Assembly: GCF_004337985.1 (NCBI RefSeq)
Contig: NC_043744.1
Location: 3,198,408 to 3,262,407 of the forward strand
From: Pyricularia pennisetigena
Lineage: Eukaryota > Ascomycota > Sordariomycetes > Magnaporthales > Pyriculariaceae
Reading direction: 5' to 3'
DNA: 64,000 nucleotides
A program made the position numbers and the translations under genes. A model generated the notes under the pieces. The model made no database searches. It worked only from the letters and a program-made list of their open reading frames with translations, and had not been told where the DNA came from. This document shows positions 44,259 through 55,109 of the stretch, one piece after another. Numbering within the stretch: position 1 is the stretch's first letter; every line of letters starts with the position of its first letter.

Positions 44259-44994
44259 ATGCCTGGAATTCGTAAGTCCTGCCCAAATTCCAAGCGATTC
44301 CGTGCAGGAGGCATACATGCAGGAACGTTCGACGCTGACTTGCTCCTCCTTCAACACAACCCAAAAAAAATAGCCCTTCACGCTTTTGACAATCTCAAGG
44401 CGAAGCTCAAAGCCGCCTTCAACGACAGGAAGAAGAAGTCGAGCAGTGAGAAACCTGCGGACCCAGCTGCCACGGCTACTACAGCTCCCACCCCGTCCAA
44501 GACCGATGCTGCACCGGCCGCGGCTCCTGCTGGTTAGTTAACAGTTACACAAAAAATGCACATTCCTCTTTTTGTCCCCTCTCTTCTTATCTGTACTGAC
44601 GCAGACTATAGCTGCAGCCGCGGCATCGACGCCCGCAGCTGCCGCGCCCGACGCGGCCAAGAAAGACGACACCGCAGCCACCGCAGCCACCCCTGCCGCC
44701 GCAGAGCCGGCTCCGGCTGCCTCCGAGCCAGCAAAGCCTGCCGAACCCACCGTGACCGAGCCCGCCGCCACCGAAGCCGCTCCAGCTCCCGTTGCGAGCA
44801 CCACGACGACAGCTGCCGAAGCCCCCGCGGCGCCTGCTCCGACCCCAGCCGAACCTGCGGCAGCTGCTGCTGCTCCTTCTGCTGCACCTGCTGCCGAAAC
44901 TGCCAAGGCCGAGGAGAAGAAGCCTGAGGCGACTGCTGCTGCGCCTGCTGCTGCGCCTGCCGCGGCTGCCGCGCCCGCTGCGCCAACGGCTTGA
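44259..44994 (+). CDS. Ala/Pro/Thr-rich small protein, unknown function
   Basis: Exons 44259-44271, 44374-44532 and 44612-44994 give 184 aa. The first exon has only four codons plus one base (MPGI). The second encodes a short charged amphipathic helix ('LHAFDNLKAKLKAAFNDRKK') and the start of the low-complexity part. The last ~130 residues are almost entirely Ala, Pro, Glu, Thr and Lys. No signal peptide, no cysteine. A pyrimidine-rich promoter and strong codon bias suggest good expression. I cannot name the family; the basic N-terminal helix followed by a disordered AP-rich tail could anchor to a membrane or nucleic acid, but that is speculation. The splice sites (GTAAGT and GTTAGT donors, TAG acceptors) are good and all phases match. 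Confidence 0.65.
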
Positions 44995-45369
44995 GGCCGC
45001 TGTAGAAACTGGTCTTGTGCTGGCCGGCCTATCACTAGGACTGCGCTTTCAGGGGTCATTTTCCAGGGTCTCATCCATCTTCTTAGCCTTTCAAGATCCC
45101 TTGTCGCGGTTGGTGGATCCGACGTTGTCTAAGACATGCCAAGACACAAGGCTTGAGACGGCGCATCTTTTTTGCTTTTAATGCGTTGGTTGTTTTTTGT
45201 TTCCAGCAGTCTCAATACCCCGCAAAATGGCGAACGTGCCTTTACACACGGCACATGTTGTCCTTTATGCTATTCCTTCACTTTCTGCATCATGTTCATC
45301 CTAATATTCAAATACGCGCACTTTATAAGCAATTCAATATTGGTTCTCTTACACTTGCATCAGTCTAGA

Positions 45370-46951
45370 CTATGTCCAAGGAGCCTTTGTCGAGCCCAAC
45401 TGTCCATTATTCGTCCCGCTATTTGTAGCAACAGGCCCTCCGCTTTGTCTGGAAACTGGATCTGGAGGTGGCGGCCTAGTCGTTCCAGTCATTGGTGGCA
45501 GCCGAGAAGAGATACCCGGCGCAGGCATCAGACCTCCTTGCGCCCACGGGGCACCCGTACCTACTGAGACGCCCATAGGATTCAACTGTGGTGGCGGCAT
45601 GCCCGTTGGCGGCATTCCTGCAGGCGCCTGTCCTGCAGCCGCGACGATAGGCTGATTTTGCATGTGTACACTCTGTGTTGGTATTGGTGCTTCCGGATCC
45701 ACTTCCCAGGAGAACAACGAGCCGATGGGGAAGTGTTGAACAACAGGGAACTTGGATAGAACCTCGGCGTTAAACATCTTGACCATGCCCTGTAATGATG
45801 ACAGTATTAGCTTTTATGCTGCAATACCCTCCCCTTAGTCACTGCTTACCTTATTCACCTTCCCCCAACCGTCCTTAATGCCAGAAATATCCCAGAGAAG
45901 GGGGCTGTGCTCCCAGAAGGGACCTTTCTTCACGTCGTTGATGAATCCGACGGCCGAGAAATACATGTTCAGCTCGCGCTGCACCTCAACGGTTTCGGCC
46001 TTGGTGATATCCCCTAGTTTTGGGGCCCGCATCACGGAGCCTTCCAGAGGCATGGTCTCGTCCTCGGTAATCGGGCGGGTTAGTTGCGCCGAGCCAAATA
46101 TGTATGGAAGAAAAGAGTGGTCATCGAGACCCCAGACGCCATGTGACCCAGCTGGCTCCAGGGTGTATGTGAGGATAAGCTTTCGTATAACTTTGAGGTA
46201 TCTGAGAAAGAGGTGGAGTTTCTAGTCAGCATAACGCCTCACGTTGAGGGTCACTCTGGCGGGACACTCACTGCTCAAAAACACCAAGCACAATACTCCT
46301 CTCAATGTCGCCTTGATTTGACTCCGGCCCATCTGTGAATGCACCCAACTTCCACAGACCACCCAAAAAAGCCAGGAAGCTCAGCTCATGTCCAGTTCCG
46401 TAGTCAAGCCTTTGGGAGCTGCCGAAGCTGCCGAGGAAATATGCCCTCAACTCATCGATGGCGCCAGCTGTTGAGACAGCCTTCTGCTCCTCGGCCTTTT
46501 CCGCTCCATCGTTATCAAAAGACAGAACCTCAGGCGCGATAGACTCAGCCAAGAGCGCGTCAACCCTGTCCTCGAGATGCTTGTGCCACGCCCGGAAGGC
46601 GATGTTACCGAACCTGCGCGGTCCCGGGTCGGGCGGCGTCTCGTCAACTATCGCAGCCACCTTGTCGAGGAGTGTCTGCAACCGTCGAACGGAGGGTGGG
46701 TCGTCGCGCGGAGATGCGAGCGTGAAAACGGTGCCAGCGTTGGCAGGGGCGCCCGATTTTTTGCGGGGACATAATGAGCGGTTCAACTGGAGCACAAAGA
46801 CGCAGATGTCGCGGTAGGCTTTCGAGGTCAAGAAGTGCGAGACGTCTGCACCGTCGTTGATCTTCTTCGTTGGGGTTTGGAACTTCCATCCCTTGTCTCG
46901 CGGGAGGATTTCGAGCTTAGGGAGCTGGACCGGTTTCGGAGGTGGCTCCAT
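45370..46951 (-). CDS. RRD1: PP2A phosphatase activator PTPA (Rrd-type prolyl isomerase)
   Basis: Exons 46951-46272, 46201-45850 and 45789-45370 give 483 aa. PTPA is a cytosolic and nuclear factor that activates and reshapes the PP2A catalytic subunit and has peptidyl-prolyl cis/trans isomerase activity. Signatures: '[20 protein letters not shown]', '[12 protein letters not shown]', the diagnostic '[20 protein letters not shown]', '[20 protein letters not shown]', and '[20 protein letters not shown]' with '[20 protein letters not shown]'. The first ~345 + 40 residues cover the PTPA domain. The last ~100 residues are Pro/Gly-rich and disordered, as in other filamentous-fungal Rrd1 proteins. 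Yeasts have two paralogs, Rrd1 and Rrd2; the long tail favours Rrd1, but I cannot exclude the other. Convergent with the Ala-rich gene, 375 bp apart. Confidence 0.92.
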
Positions 46952-48127
46952 GATCGCGGGGTAAATGCACGGCGGTCTTGATCGGGCTGATACCCTGAAT
47001 ATCGCCTGGTTATCACTCCGTGGCTTGGGCTCGATATGTGATTCGACAGTCAGTAATCGGGCTGTTTTGTTTCCCTTTAGCTGCTTCCTTTTGCATGGAT
47101 GGCGTTCGACCTGCGCAGATTCCTTAGCTCAGGTAGGTCTGATGTGCAAGCGCCTGTCCCCGGGAATGCTTGTACGTCTGCTCCCCACTTTAGTGAGCAG
47201 GGTCCTGTCCATGCGTGGGGCCAGGGTCGTCCACTGCCGAAAAGCATGACGTCATGGGATAATCCTCATGCACCGTTTGGAGTGAAGGATGACCTATCAA
47301 CCGAACATTTCTGTGAAGTGGCTTGCTGGTGGTAGGTCTGGTTGATGTATGTGGCTGAGATGATCCGAATAATATTGGTTCAAGAGGTTTCGAGCCTGCA
47401 TGGTGGTGAGGTACTGTAGTTTGCAAACGTTAGAGCTGCCAAACGTTTTCCCACTATGTTTGTTCCGCTTAAACCAACTAACTAAGGCAGGTCCCTACGT
47501 AGAAAGGTTCCTTTAGATGTGCAGAAGGGATCTGACAACGGGCTTTACCGGTGCCGGTATACATGTATACCTCAACTGAGGTAGGTATGTACGTAGATAG
47601 GCAGGCGCCGAGACAAAGAAGGCCCAGCTGACCGAGGCTCCGTCTAAAGTTTCATCAGGAGACAGAATGCCAACCCGCACAATCGGGCGGCGAAACCCAG
47701 AACATTGGATAAAACCCGCAAAAGCCCACCACACCGGCTGACATGTTGTAATTCGTCGAAGCAGACATCTTCTTTTGGATCGACGTCACTTTCATCTCAA
47801 AGACGTGGCGCAAAATGGATGGGGAAAGTCTTCATCCCTCCATCTTGTGGCTTACCATTAAGGGAAGGTGTTGGACACTGGACGGGTGGTATGACGTAGC
47901 AATCCACCTCCATGAACGCTTGTAGTCAGCAGTCATCAACACTTATATAACTGAGCAGATAACACCACATCAACAGCCCAGCACCACACATGTCGTACAA
48001 GCACAAACAATCATAAGACAAAGAAAGATACTCAAAAAAAGCCAAACAATCAAGCTTTCTCACTTTCATCCTCCAACCCCAACGCTGCCAAACAAACCAA
48101 ACAAATCAACCAAAACCAACCACAAAA
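46952..48127. other. Divergent intergenic region with promoter of the 89-aa gene
   Basis: 1.18 kb between PTPA and the small LEA-like gene. It holds short TAGGTATGTACGTAGA-type sequence (47580-47598) and an exceptionally A/C-rich 5' leader (about 47980-48127). No gene recognised. Confidence 0.45.
47944..47950 (+). promoter_or_regulatory. TATA box of the 89-aa gene
   Basis: TATATAA lies 178 bp before the ATG at 48128. It is followed by a CAA-rich leader (CCAAACAAATCAACCAAAAC) free of upstream ATGs over its last ~100 bases, typical of highly expressed or stress-induced fungal genes. Confidence 0.55.
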
Positions 48128-48397
48128 ATGTCTTCACAAAACAACGGTGCTGCCGGCGGTGCTCAGCTCCTCACTGGCATCCTCGGTAACACGGTGTCAG
48201 GCCTGACCAACACTGTCGGCGGCGTCGTCGGCGCAGCGGGCCGCGGTGTCGGCGAGACGGTCAACGGTGTCACGGGCGGCGTCGGCAGGCCCCTCGGCGA
48301 CGGCATTACGAACCTGACTGGCGGCATTGAGAACGCGACCGGCTCCATTGCCAAGGGTGCACGCGACGCCGGACAGTGGAAGAGCCCTCGCAATTAA
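48128..48397 (+). CDS. Small Gly-rich LEA-like protein
   Basis: One exon, 89 aa. After a polar start the chain is a run of imperfect 11-residue-like repeats of the form G(L/V)TNTVGGVVGAAGRG, GETVNGVTGGVGR and GDGITNLTGGIEN, ending GARDAGQWKSPRN. It has no Cys and no signal peptide. Such repeats recall late-embryogenesis-abundant-like or Gly-rich small proteins widespread in filamentous ascomycetes, often abundant in conidia or under stress; they are thought to form amphipathic helices on membranes or protect proteins when dry. The function of this one is not known. A clear TATA box and CAA-rich leader suggest strong, regulated expression. Confidence 0.75.
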   Translation: MSSQNNGAAGGAQLLTGILGNTVSGLTNTVGGVVGAAGRGVGETVNGVTGGVGRPLGDGITNLTGGIENATGSIAKGARDAGQWKSPRN

Positions 48398-48996
48398 TTT
48401 ATTGGTGGATTTTTGTATTACTTGGCGTTTTAATATTTGAGGGCTTGTTGTATTTTGCCAGCTCTTTTTTGTTTTCTGACCTGAGCGAGGTTGAGGGAGG
48501 AAGCGCTTGTTGGCCTTTATTATCAGTCTATCGATGATGGATTTCCTGGGAGCCATATGTATCAGCGACTGCAGCTGTGTGAAATAATGAGACGATCAAT
48601 ATCGTAATGAACTTTAACCAATCATCTTAAAATTGCCCATGACAATGAAACAAAATGATAGCAGTCTCTATTGCAGGATCGCGACATTAAAACCTGTACA
48701 CCGTCAGACCAGTAAATGTGCAAACGGACTATTCGTCAGCCAATTTTTAAAGACAGCCGACCAAAGTACAAAAACCATCTCTAGAAATACACAAAAGTAT
48801 ACACAGATGATGGCAACCGAAAAAATAAAATAAAATAAAAAGTTTAAGGGTATATGTAACATTATGTAGAGCGTTCCATGCATCTTCCATTGTGGCCTAT
48901 GCCCCCCACCGTTCCGCAAGATGAAAAGAGTTTAAACAGCAACAAGTATATGCGCATTGGGATGTGTTCGAGCGATTATACAGAACAATAGCGCCG
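48398..48996. other. 3' intergenic region between convergent genes
   Basis: 599 bp, AT-rich, with AAATAAAATAAAATAAAA at 48822-48840. Probably both 3' UTRs. No gene seen. Confidence 0.5.
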
Positions 48997-51900
48997 CTAC
49001 GTTCGCATCTTGGCCGGCTCAGGAGCCGGTATAACCTGCTCTTCTTGAGTCCCGGCAATGGTACGCAGCATCCTGGTCTTGATGTTAGTTGTGACCCTTC
49101 ACACGAATCAAAAAAAGTTACCAGAGGAAAACTCACCGTTTGTTTTGTTCCTGAATGTCGTTGTTCATGTCCTCCATATCTTTCGCCGTCTCGAGTCCTC
49201 TAGCTAACTACTCGGCACCAAAGAAAAGCTTGTTAGCACCAAACTGTGACCAAAGTTCCAAGTGACGGGAGAGCGGATACGCGAATGGGGGTGATCGAGG
49301 GGAGTGCTAGCAACATCAGATGATGATGAAGGGGTGCGGCGGGAAGGAGTGGAACTGCGTCAGGCAAAGGGGCGCTCGCACCAAAGCTAATGTCGTAGCA
49401 TTGTTGTCCGGCACGGCGTTGTTGCTCTCCGAAGCTTCGTTCTCACCTTCCACGGTCTTGGGGTTGGTGCTCTTGCCATCATCGGCCTCCTCGCCGTTCT
49501 CGCCATTGGCGAACCGGCTCGCGGCTAGGCCCTTGGCCGGCTGTGCTTTGGTCTGCAATGGGGTTTTCATTTTTCCGTGTTAGGGGCCGGGTCCAAAAAT
49601 GCAACACGTTTCACTCACCCTCGACTGGCATAGACGTACCTGCGCCTCAGCGAGCTCCGCATCCTTGACCTTTAGTTGGCTCTGGAGCTCTTTGATTTGG
49701 TGCTCCGCGTCCGTCAACTTCTTCTGCGTTTCGGACACCATCTCCGTCATGCTGTCGTGCAGGTCCCTGTAGTCGCTCTCGCTACGCTTCTTGTTCGCAT
49801 CCGCCTCGAGCTTGTGCGCCTCGAGGTCTTTCTCCACCATCGCCAGCTCCTCCTTGGCTGCGGCCAGCTCGGCAACTGCCTTGGCAGCCTTGTCCTCTGC
49901 GTCCTTGTCCGCGGCCGCCGACTTCTCCTTGAGGGCTGCGAGCTCAGCGCGCAGGGCGTCCATCTCGCTCGTGTCGGGCTTCTGGCTCTTGATCGCGTCG
50001 AGCGCGGCCTGGGCCTCGAACTTCTCCATCTTCTCGTGCGCAAGCCGCCCGCCCATGTCATCCAGCTCCTCCTTGGCCTTGGCCAACTCCGCCTTAGTCG
50101 CGAGCATTGCAGCCTCGAGTTCCTTCTTAGCGGCCTCGAGCTCTGCAGCGTGCGCCGTCGAGGCGGAAGCGTGTTCGGCCTTGAGATCCTCGATGATTTT
50201 GTCGTGCTCAGCCTTGATCTGAGCGATGGTAGCCTCCGTGCCCGCGGCGCCCTGCTGCTCCAGATTCTGGAGCGCATTGGTGTGCAGCGCAACGAGCTTC
50301 TTGACCTCCTCGTTGTGGCTCTCCTCCAGGTCTTTCCTGGTCGCCTCGAGTGCTGCTGCATGACTGGCCTTCGCCTCATTCAACCTTGCTTCTGCAGCGT
50401 CAATCTCCTTTTGAAGGCCCTTGGTCTCCTCGAGCTCCTTCATGAGTTTATCGATCTCTGCGGTGTGCTTGGCATCCAGGTCGGCCTTGAGCTCTTCGAG
50501 TTTGGAGCTGACGGCGCCGTCTCCGGCAGCCTTGGCAGCGGCAAGCTCCTCTGCATGCGCGGAAAGAAGGCTCTCCTTTTCCTTGTTGTGAGTGGCCACC
50601 AAGTCCTCCTTTTCGGCTGCAAGCTCTTGTTTGATCGCCTCAACTGCTTGAGCGTGGGCAGCCTTCAACACCTCCAGCTCCTTGGTCAAAGCAGCCTCTC
50701 CATCAGCCTTGAGCCTTTCGATTTGCTCGGCGTGGCTAGCCTTGAGCGACTCGAGCTCCTTGATTTCGGCATCCCGATCGGCCGATGCGGTGAGCTTGGC
50801 GCTCTCGAGAGCCTCGGCATGGCTGGCACGCAGCGCGTCGAGAGCAGCCTGGTGCTCCGCCTCCTTGGCAGCGAGAGCTTCGGCGATAGCCGCATGCTCG
50901 GCCTTGGCGGCAGCGAGGGCCTTGGCCTGGGCCTCGGCGTCCTCGGACGACTTCTTTGACAGGTCAGCGTGTGTCCTGCTGATTTCGTCAAGCGACTTGA
51001 CGAGCTCCTCATGCTTGAGCACAAGCTCATTGTGCTTAGGTTCAAGATCTTGGAATTGGCGCTTGAAGTGTGCCTCTCCCTTGAGCTCCTCAATCTCGCG
51101 CTCGTAGTCGCGGGAGATGGCGGCCTGTTGTGCGTCCTTCCTCGACTCAAGCGAGGCAAGCTCTTCCTGCAACTTTTGGAGATTGGCATCCTTCTCCTTG
51201 CTCTCGGCGAGAGCAGACTCAAGCTGGGCTTGAGAATCCTTAAGGGCCTCCTCGGCCTTGGTTGCTGCTTGCTTCGCAGCGTCGAGCTCAGCCTCAAGTT
51301 CCGAAACACGCGATTCGAGTGTAGGCAGCAGGGTCGTCTTCGCTTCGAGATCTGTCTTGGCAGCCTCTGCAGCCTGCTCCGCAGTTTCGAGCTTGGCTTT
51401 CAGATCGGCAATCTCAGCCTCAAGAGCGGATAACCTAGCTGTGCTGGACTCTGTCTCTGACAGCAGCTTTGCCTCGTGGGCTGCCTCTAGCTCCTGCTGT
51501 GAAGCCGTGAGATCATCAATCTTTTTCTGCAGGTCACCAATGGCAGATTCGTGGCTGGACTTCATCTCTGCCATGGCTTTCGCGTGATCACCTGCATCGG
51601 CCGAGCTCTTTGACAGCTCTTCACGGTGCTTAGCTTCCAAGGCGGCGATGGCAGCCTTTTGCTGTTCTTCAAGGGACTGCTGCAGGGCCTCCAATTTTGC
51701 GGCATGCTCTTCGGTTGCCTTGGTCAAGGCAGCCTCACTTTCATTCAACTTGGCGGCATGCTCGGCTTGAAGACCCTCGAGAGTCTCCCTTAGCTGTGCA
51801 AGCTCGCTATCTGTTGCCTCTTTGGAAGTGGCAAGGCTCTGGGTCTCGAGCTTGTGCTTCTCCAGCTCAGCCTCGGCCTCCTGGAGCTTAGACAGGGCCT

Positions 51901-52855
51901 CGGCGACCTGGTCCTCCAGTGCCTTGAGCTGAGCAGCATTTTCGGACTTGAGTGCCTCTAGGGCCTCCTCCCGCTCCTTACGCAGGGTCTCCTCCACGTT
52001 CTGCCGTTCGGCAGCGCCGGACTCGAGCTGGCTGTCGAGGGTCGAGATGCGCTCCTGCGAAGTGGCGATCTGCTCCTTCAGAACCTTGAGCGCGGTCACC
52101 TCGGCCTCAGCAGCTGCAAGCTTCTCCCTGAGCGCCTCGATCTCGGCCGTCGAGGCCGCGGCGGCCGCGGTGCTGCTTGCGGTCGATAGCGAGGCGCGCG
52201 GAGCTCGTGAAACGGAACCTGCAGAGCTCGATGTCGCACCGCCGACAGACGACAGGCGCTTCTTGGCGTCCGCGACAGCGCCGCTCGATGTGCCGGCGGG
52301 TCTGGAAGCGACTGTACGGCTCACGCCAGTAGCGCTGGTGCTAGCAGTGGAGCTCCTGGGCGCGGCTGAGGTGCTTCTCGTGGTGCCGGTACTGCTACTG
52401 CTAGCTGTCACGGGCTTGCGAGCTGCGGCCGCAGTTCCCGCCGTCTTGGAGGATGGGGAGACTGGGGCAGTCGAGGTGCGGCGACTAGCGCTGGAAGAAC
52501 TGGTCGTAGGGCGTTTTTTGGACTCATCCTCGGAGACTGACGGGCGAGAGCGATGGGATGCAGTCGTAGATGCCGTGCCGGGTCGCTTCACTGTGGGTGT
52601 AGTTCCCGCAGCAGGTCTGGTTGGAGCCTTGCTCAACGTGCTCCCGGTAGCGGAGGAGGATTTGGAAACTGAGCTGGTGCCAACAGGTTTCGTCGTGGAG
52701 CTGGATGATGTGCCCGGACGTCTGAGACCACTGGCGGTAGTGCTGCTGGTTGGTCGCTTTGCCGCAGTCGCGCTCGACGTCTTCTTAGCAGCGGGCGACG
52801 AAGGGGATGAAGCGTCTGCCTGCGGGGCAGCATCAGGAATGTCGGTGTCAGACAT
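48997..52855 (-). CDS. Long coiled-coil protein with disordered Ser/Thr/Ala N-terminus
   Basis: Model: 52855-49640, 49552-49382, 49207-49137 and 49072-48997, 1177 aa. The start at 52855 opens MSDTDIPDAAPQADASS. Residues 1 to ~250 are Ser/Thr/Ala/Pro-rich and disordered ('RPGTSSSSTTKPVGTSSVSK' style). From 'AEIEALREKLAAAEAEVTAL' (~255) to about 1070 the protein is an almost continuous Glu/Ala/Leu/Lys heptad coiled coil without Cys. The three short 3' exons add 'LARGLETAKDMEDMNNDIQE' and a terminal 'MLRTIAGTQEEQVIPAPEPA'. Databases often label such proteins 'M protein repeat' or myosin-like; I see no motor, actin, CAP-Gly or membrane domain. It is probably a cytoskeletal, septal or vesicle-tether scaffold, by inference only. 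The last exons are supported by closing phases (0, 0, 2) and polar, coding-like sequence; the GTGCGA donor at 49381 is the weakest point. Confidence 0.75.
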
Positions 52856-55012
52856 GATGCAATCGATTGGTCGTTGGTCTTCGGGAGAGGCGCGAATGGC
52901 TCGGTAGGGAGAAACGGCGGTGTCGCAATGAATTGTACCCAACTGCAAAAACTCAGGCAGAATGTCAGCGCTTGGTTGGACCCCAACGTATGGTGCACAA
53001 TAGTGGCGGCTACAATGTTGGTCAAGCTTGGCTGGGGTGTAGGAAGGCGCGTTACTCACGGTTGTATTATGAAATTTGACCCTGGATGTAGGCACCCGTC
53101 AGAAAAAAAAACACGAAAACCTGACTGGATGGTCCAGAGTAGGCGTCGCGTTGAACTGGATATCGGATTGAGTTCAGGCTTTGCGGTGCTACGGCAAAGT
53201 GTTTGCTGATTTGGGTATGGCAATAAAATAATAATAATAAAATAATAAAAAAATCAAAGGCTCAACAGTCTGTCGGCTGCGGTATGTACACCAGCCAACT
53301 ATCTTTTAAGCGTGTTGAAACAAAACCTGCCAGATTTCCTTCCTGCCCCGAAATTCGGATGGACAGGGAAGGCTTGTCGATTTCGGTCGGGATCAAACAG
53401 CTGAGCAAGCAACAACGCATGCACTGTAGGGACCAAATAAAATCAGAACCGGACTCAACTGATGGCGAGAAGAGAAAACCAGAGGAAAATTTCGACAGGA
53501 AGAAAATAAAAATAAACCCAAGTCCCCTGAGGTATTCCGCTGTCTCGGTTCGGCAGCTAAGGCTCGCTCCAAGCTAAGAAGCAGTAGACCAGGGGTTTAG
53601 CAGCAATCCAATCTCGTTGTACGGATGCGCGTTACTCTAGCCTCTCTCGAGCGGCTGGCTATACTCCACCGGCGCTACAAGATGGTGTGGTTGACACTGA
53701 TTGTACTTTTTAGTTTACGTAGCATTCGGCTGTACCTCCGTTGTATGTTGCAATCAAGGGCCCACATGTTTGTAATAGCTCATTGATCTCCAAAGAACTA
53801 ACTGTACATTACTGTAATTATTTTAAGTCACGTAGAACGTGGAAAGGGATCAAGCTTTGTAGATGCCCCGGTATCACTAGGAAATTCAACGACTTCAATT
53901 AGTCTGCTACTGCAGAATTAGCAAAGCCTCCTATTCTCCGCAGCCTCAACTAGAAGTCTCTTGGTCTGGTAACTATCTTCCTCTCCATGTCATTTCGTGG
54001 ACAATTCGTTTCGATTGAACCGGCTCAGCTTGTGGTTGGGTGCCCATGCCGATCAATCTCGCCAATCAGCGTCAACCACATCTACCAGGTTTGCACAACT
54101 GGGGACGGTACGCCGTCACCCGCTGTCACTCTACGTGGTGGCCCTTACCAACCTACTCCTATAATATGCCGCTGTCTACAGGCAGTGGTAGTGAGATTTG
54201 CGACAAGCTCAAGGGAGGAACTAAATAAACCCTTAATTTTTTATTTGATCAGGTTTTAGCTGTCTCTTAGGCGGTTGGTTTGCTCCACGTACGCCCCGAC
54301 CGAAACACATGTGTCGCAGTTCTCTACGCCTTGGCATCTTTCCGTTTTATTAGGTTCGTACAACTTACCAGAGTAGAACGATCAAACGCTGCTGCAGGTC
54401 AGTCGAACACCCGTCCTTGCTGTGTCGTGTCGCCCCACTTGACAGCGGTGCGTATCCATCGAATGCCCCAAAGGTATTTTATTTTGCTTTCCTTCCCACA
54501 TTGGACGCGACGTGAGACGTCCAATTAAAGGTTCCCCGCCAGGACAGGCCCCTGTAAACGTGCGCGTACAAGAAGTCGTCGCAGGAAGTAACAGAACACA
54601 CCATCGGTGAATACATGATCAAGACCAAGCAATGAAAGCCTAAGCAATGTAGGCACATCTCAAATGTTTGCAAAGTGCCTAGACATGCTGTACAGGCGCC
54701 TATCAATATGCAGGCGATAAAAAAATGTCCAACATTGGAGGCAAGGTAATTACCCAGATACCTAGGTATGGATGCCCGACGGAGACACACTGGCAGCAAG
54801 TAGGATTAGACAGGTTAGTTGAACACAACGTGGCAAAGTGTTGTCGGGTTGGGTTTGTTTCCGGATCGGATCTCTTCGCTGGCAAATGTTGCCAGTGCAA
54901 TGCAATAACAACACCCTGTTTCAGGGAACTATGGTACTCCAGACAAAGAGGGGAATTCAAGAAACATAAAAGCAAATTTCGTAAAGAAAGCTCAATGGGT
55001 ATCATAAGAGAG

Positions 55013-55057
<45 letters not shown>

Positions 55058-55109
55058 CACACAACGCCGATTGGTCTAGCCAGCTCAAACAGACACCCTT
55101 GCTACCCAA
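52856..55109. other. Intergenic, no gene supported
   Basis: 2.25 kb. It has (AAT)n-like sequence at 53222-53253, several short open frames without motifs, and a microsatellite near its end. The sequence at 54748-54766 (TTACCCAGATACCTAGGTA) is of the TACCTAGGTA type. Confidence 0.4.
55016..55063. repeat. A28-(CA)10 compound microsatellite
   Basis: An A28 run (55016-55043) passes directly into ten CA units (55044-55063), 47 bp beyond the stop codon of the AT-hook gene, so it lies in its 3' flank. Confidence 0.95.

Noticed and set aside
49676..52907. Long plus-strand frames (up to 427 codons) opposite the coiled-coil gene
   Set aside because: Leu/Ser/Ala-rich shadows caused by Glu/Lys/Ala codons of the coiled coil.
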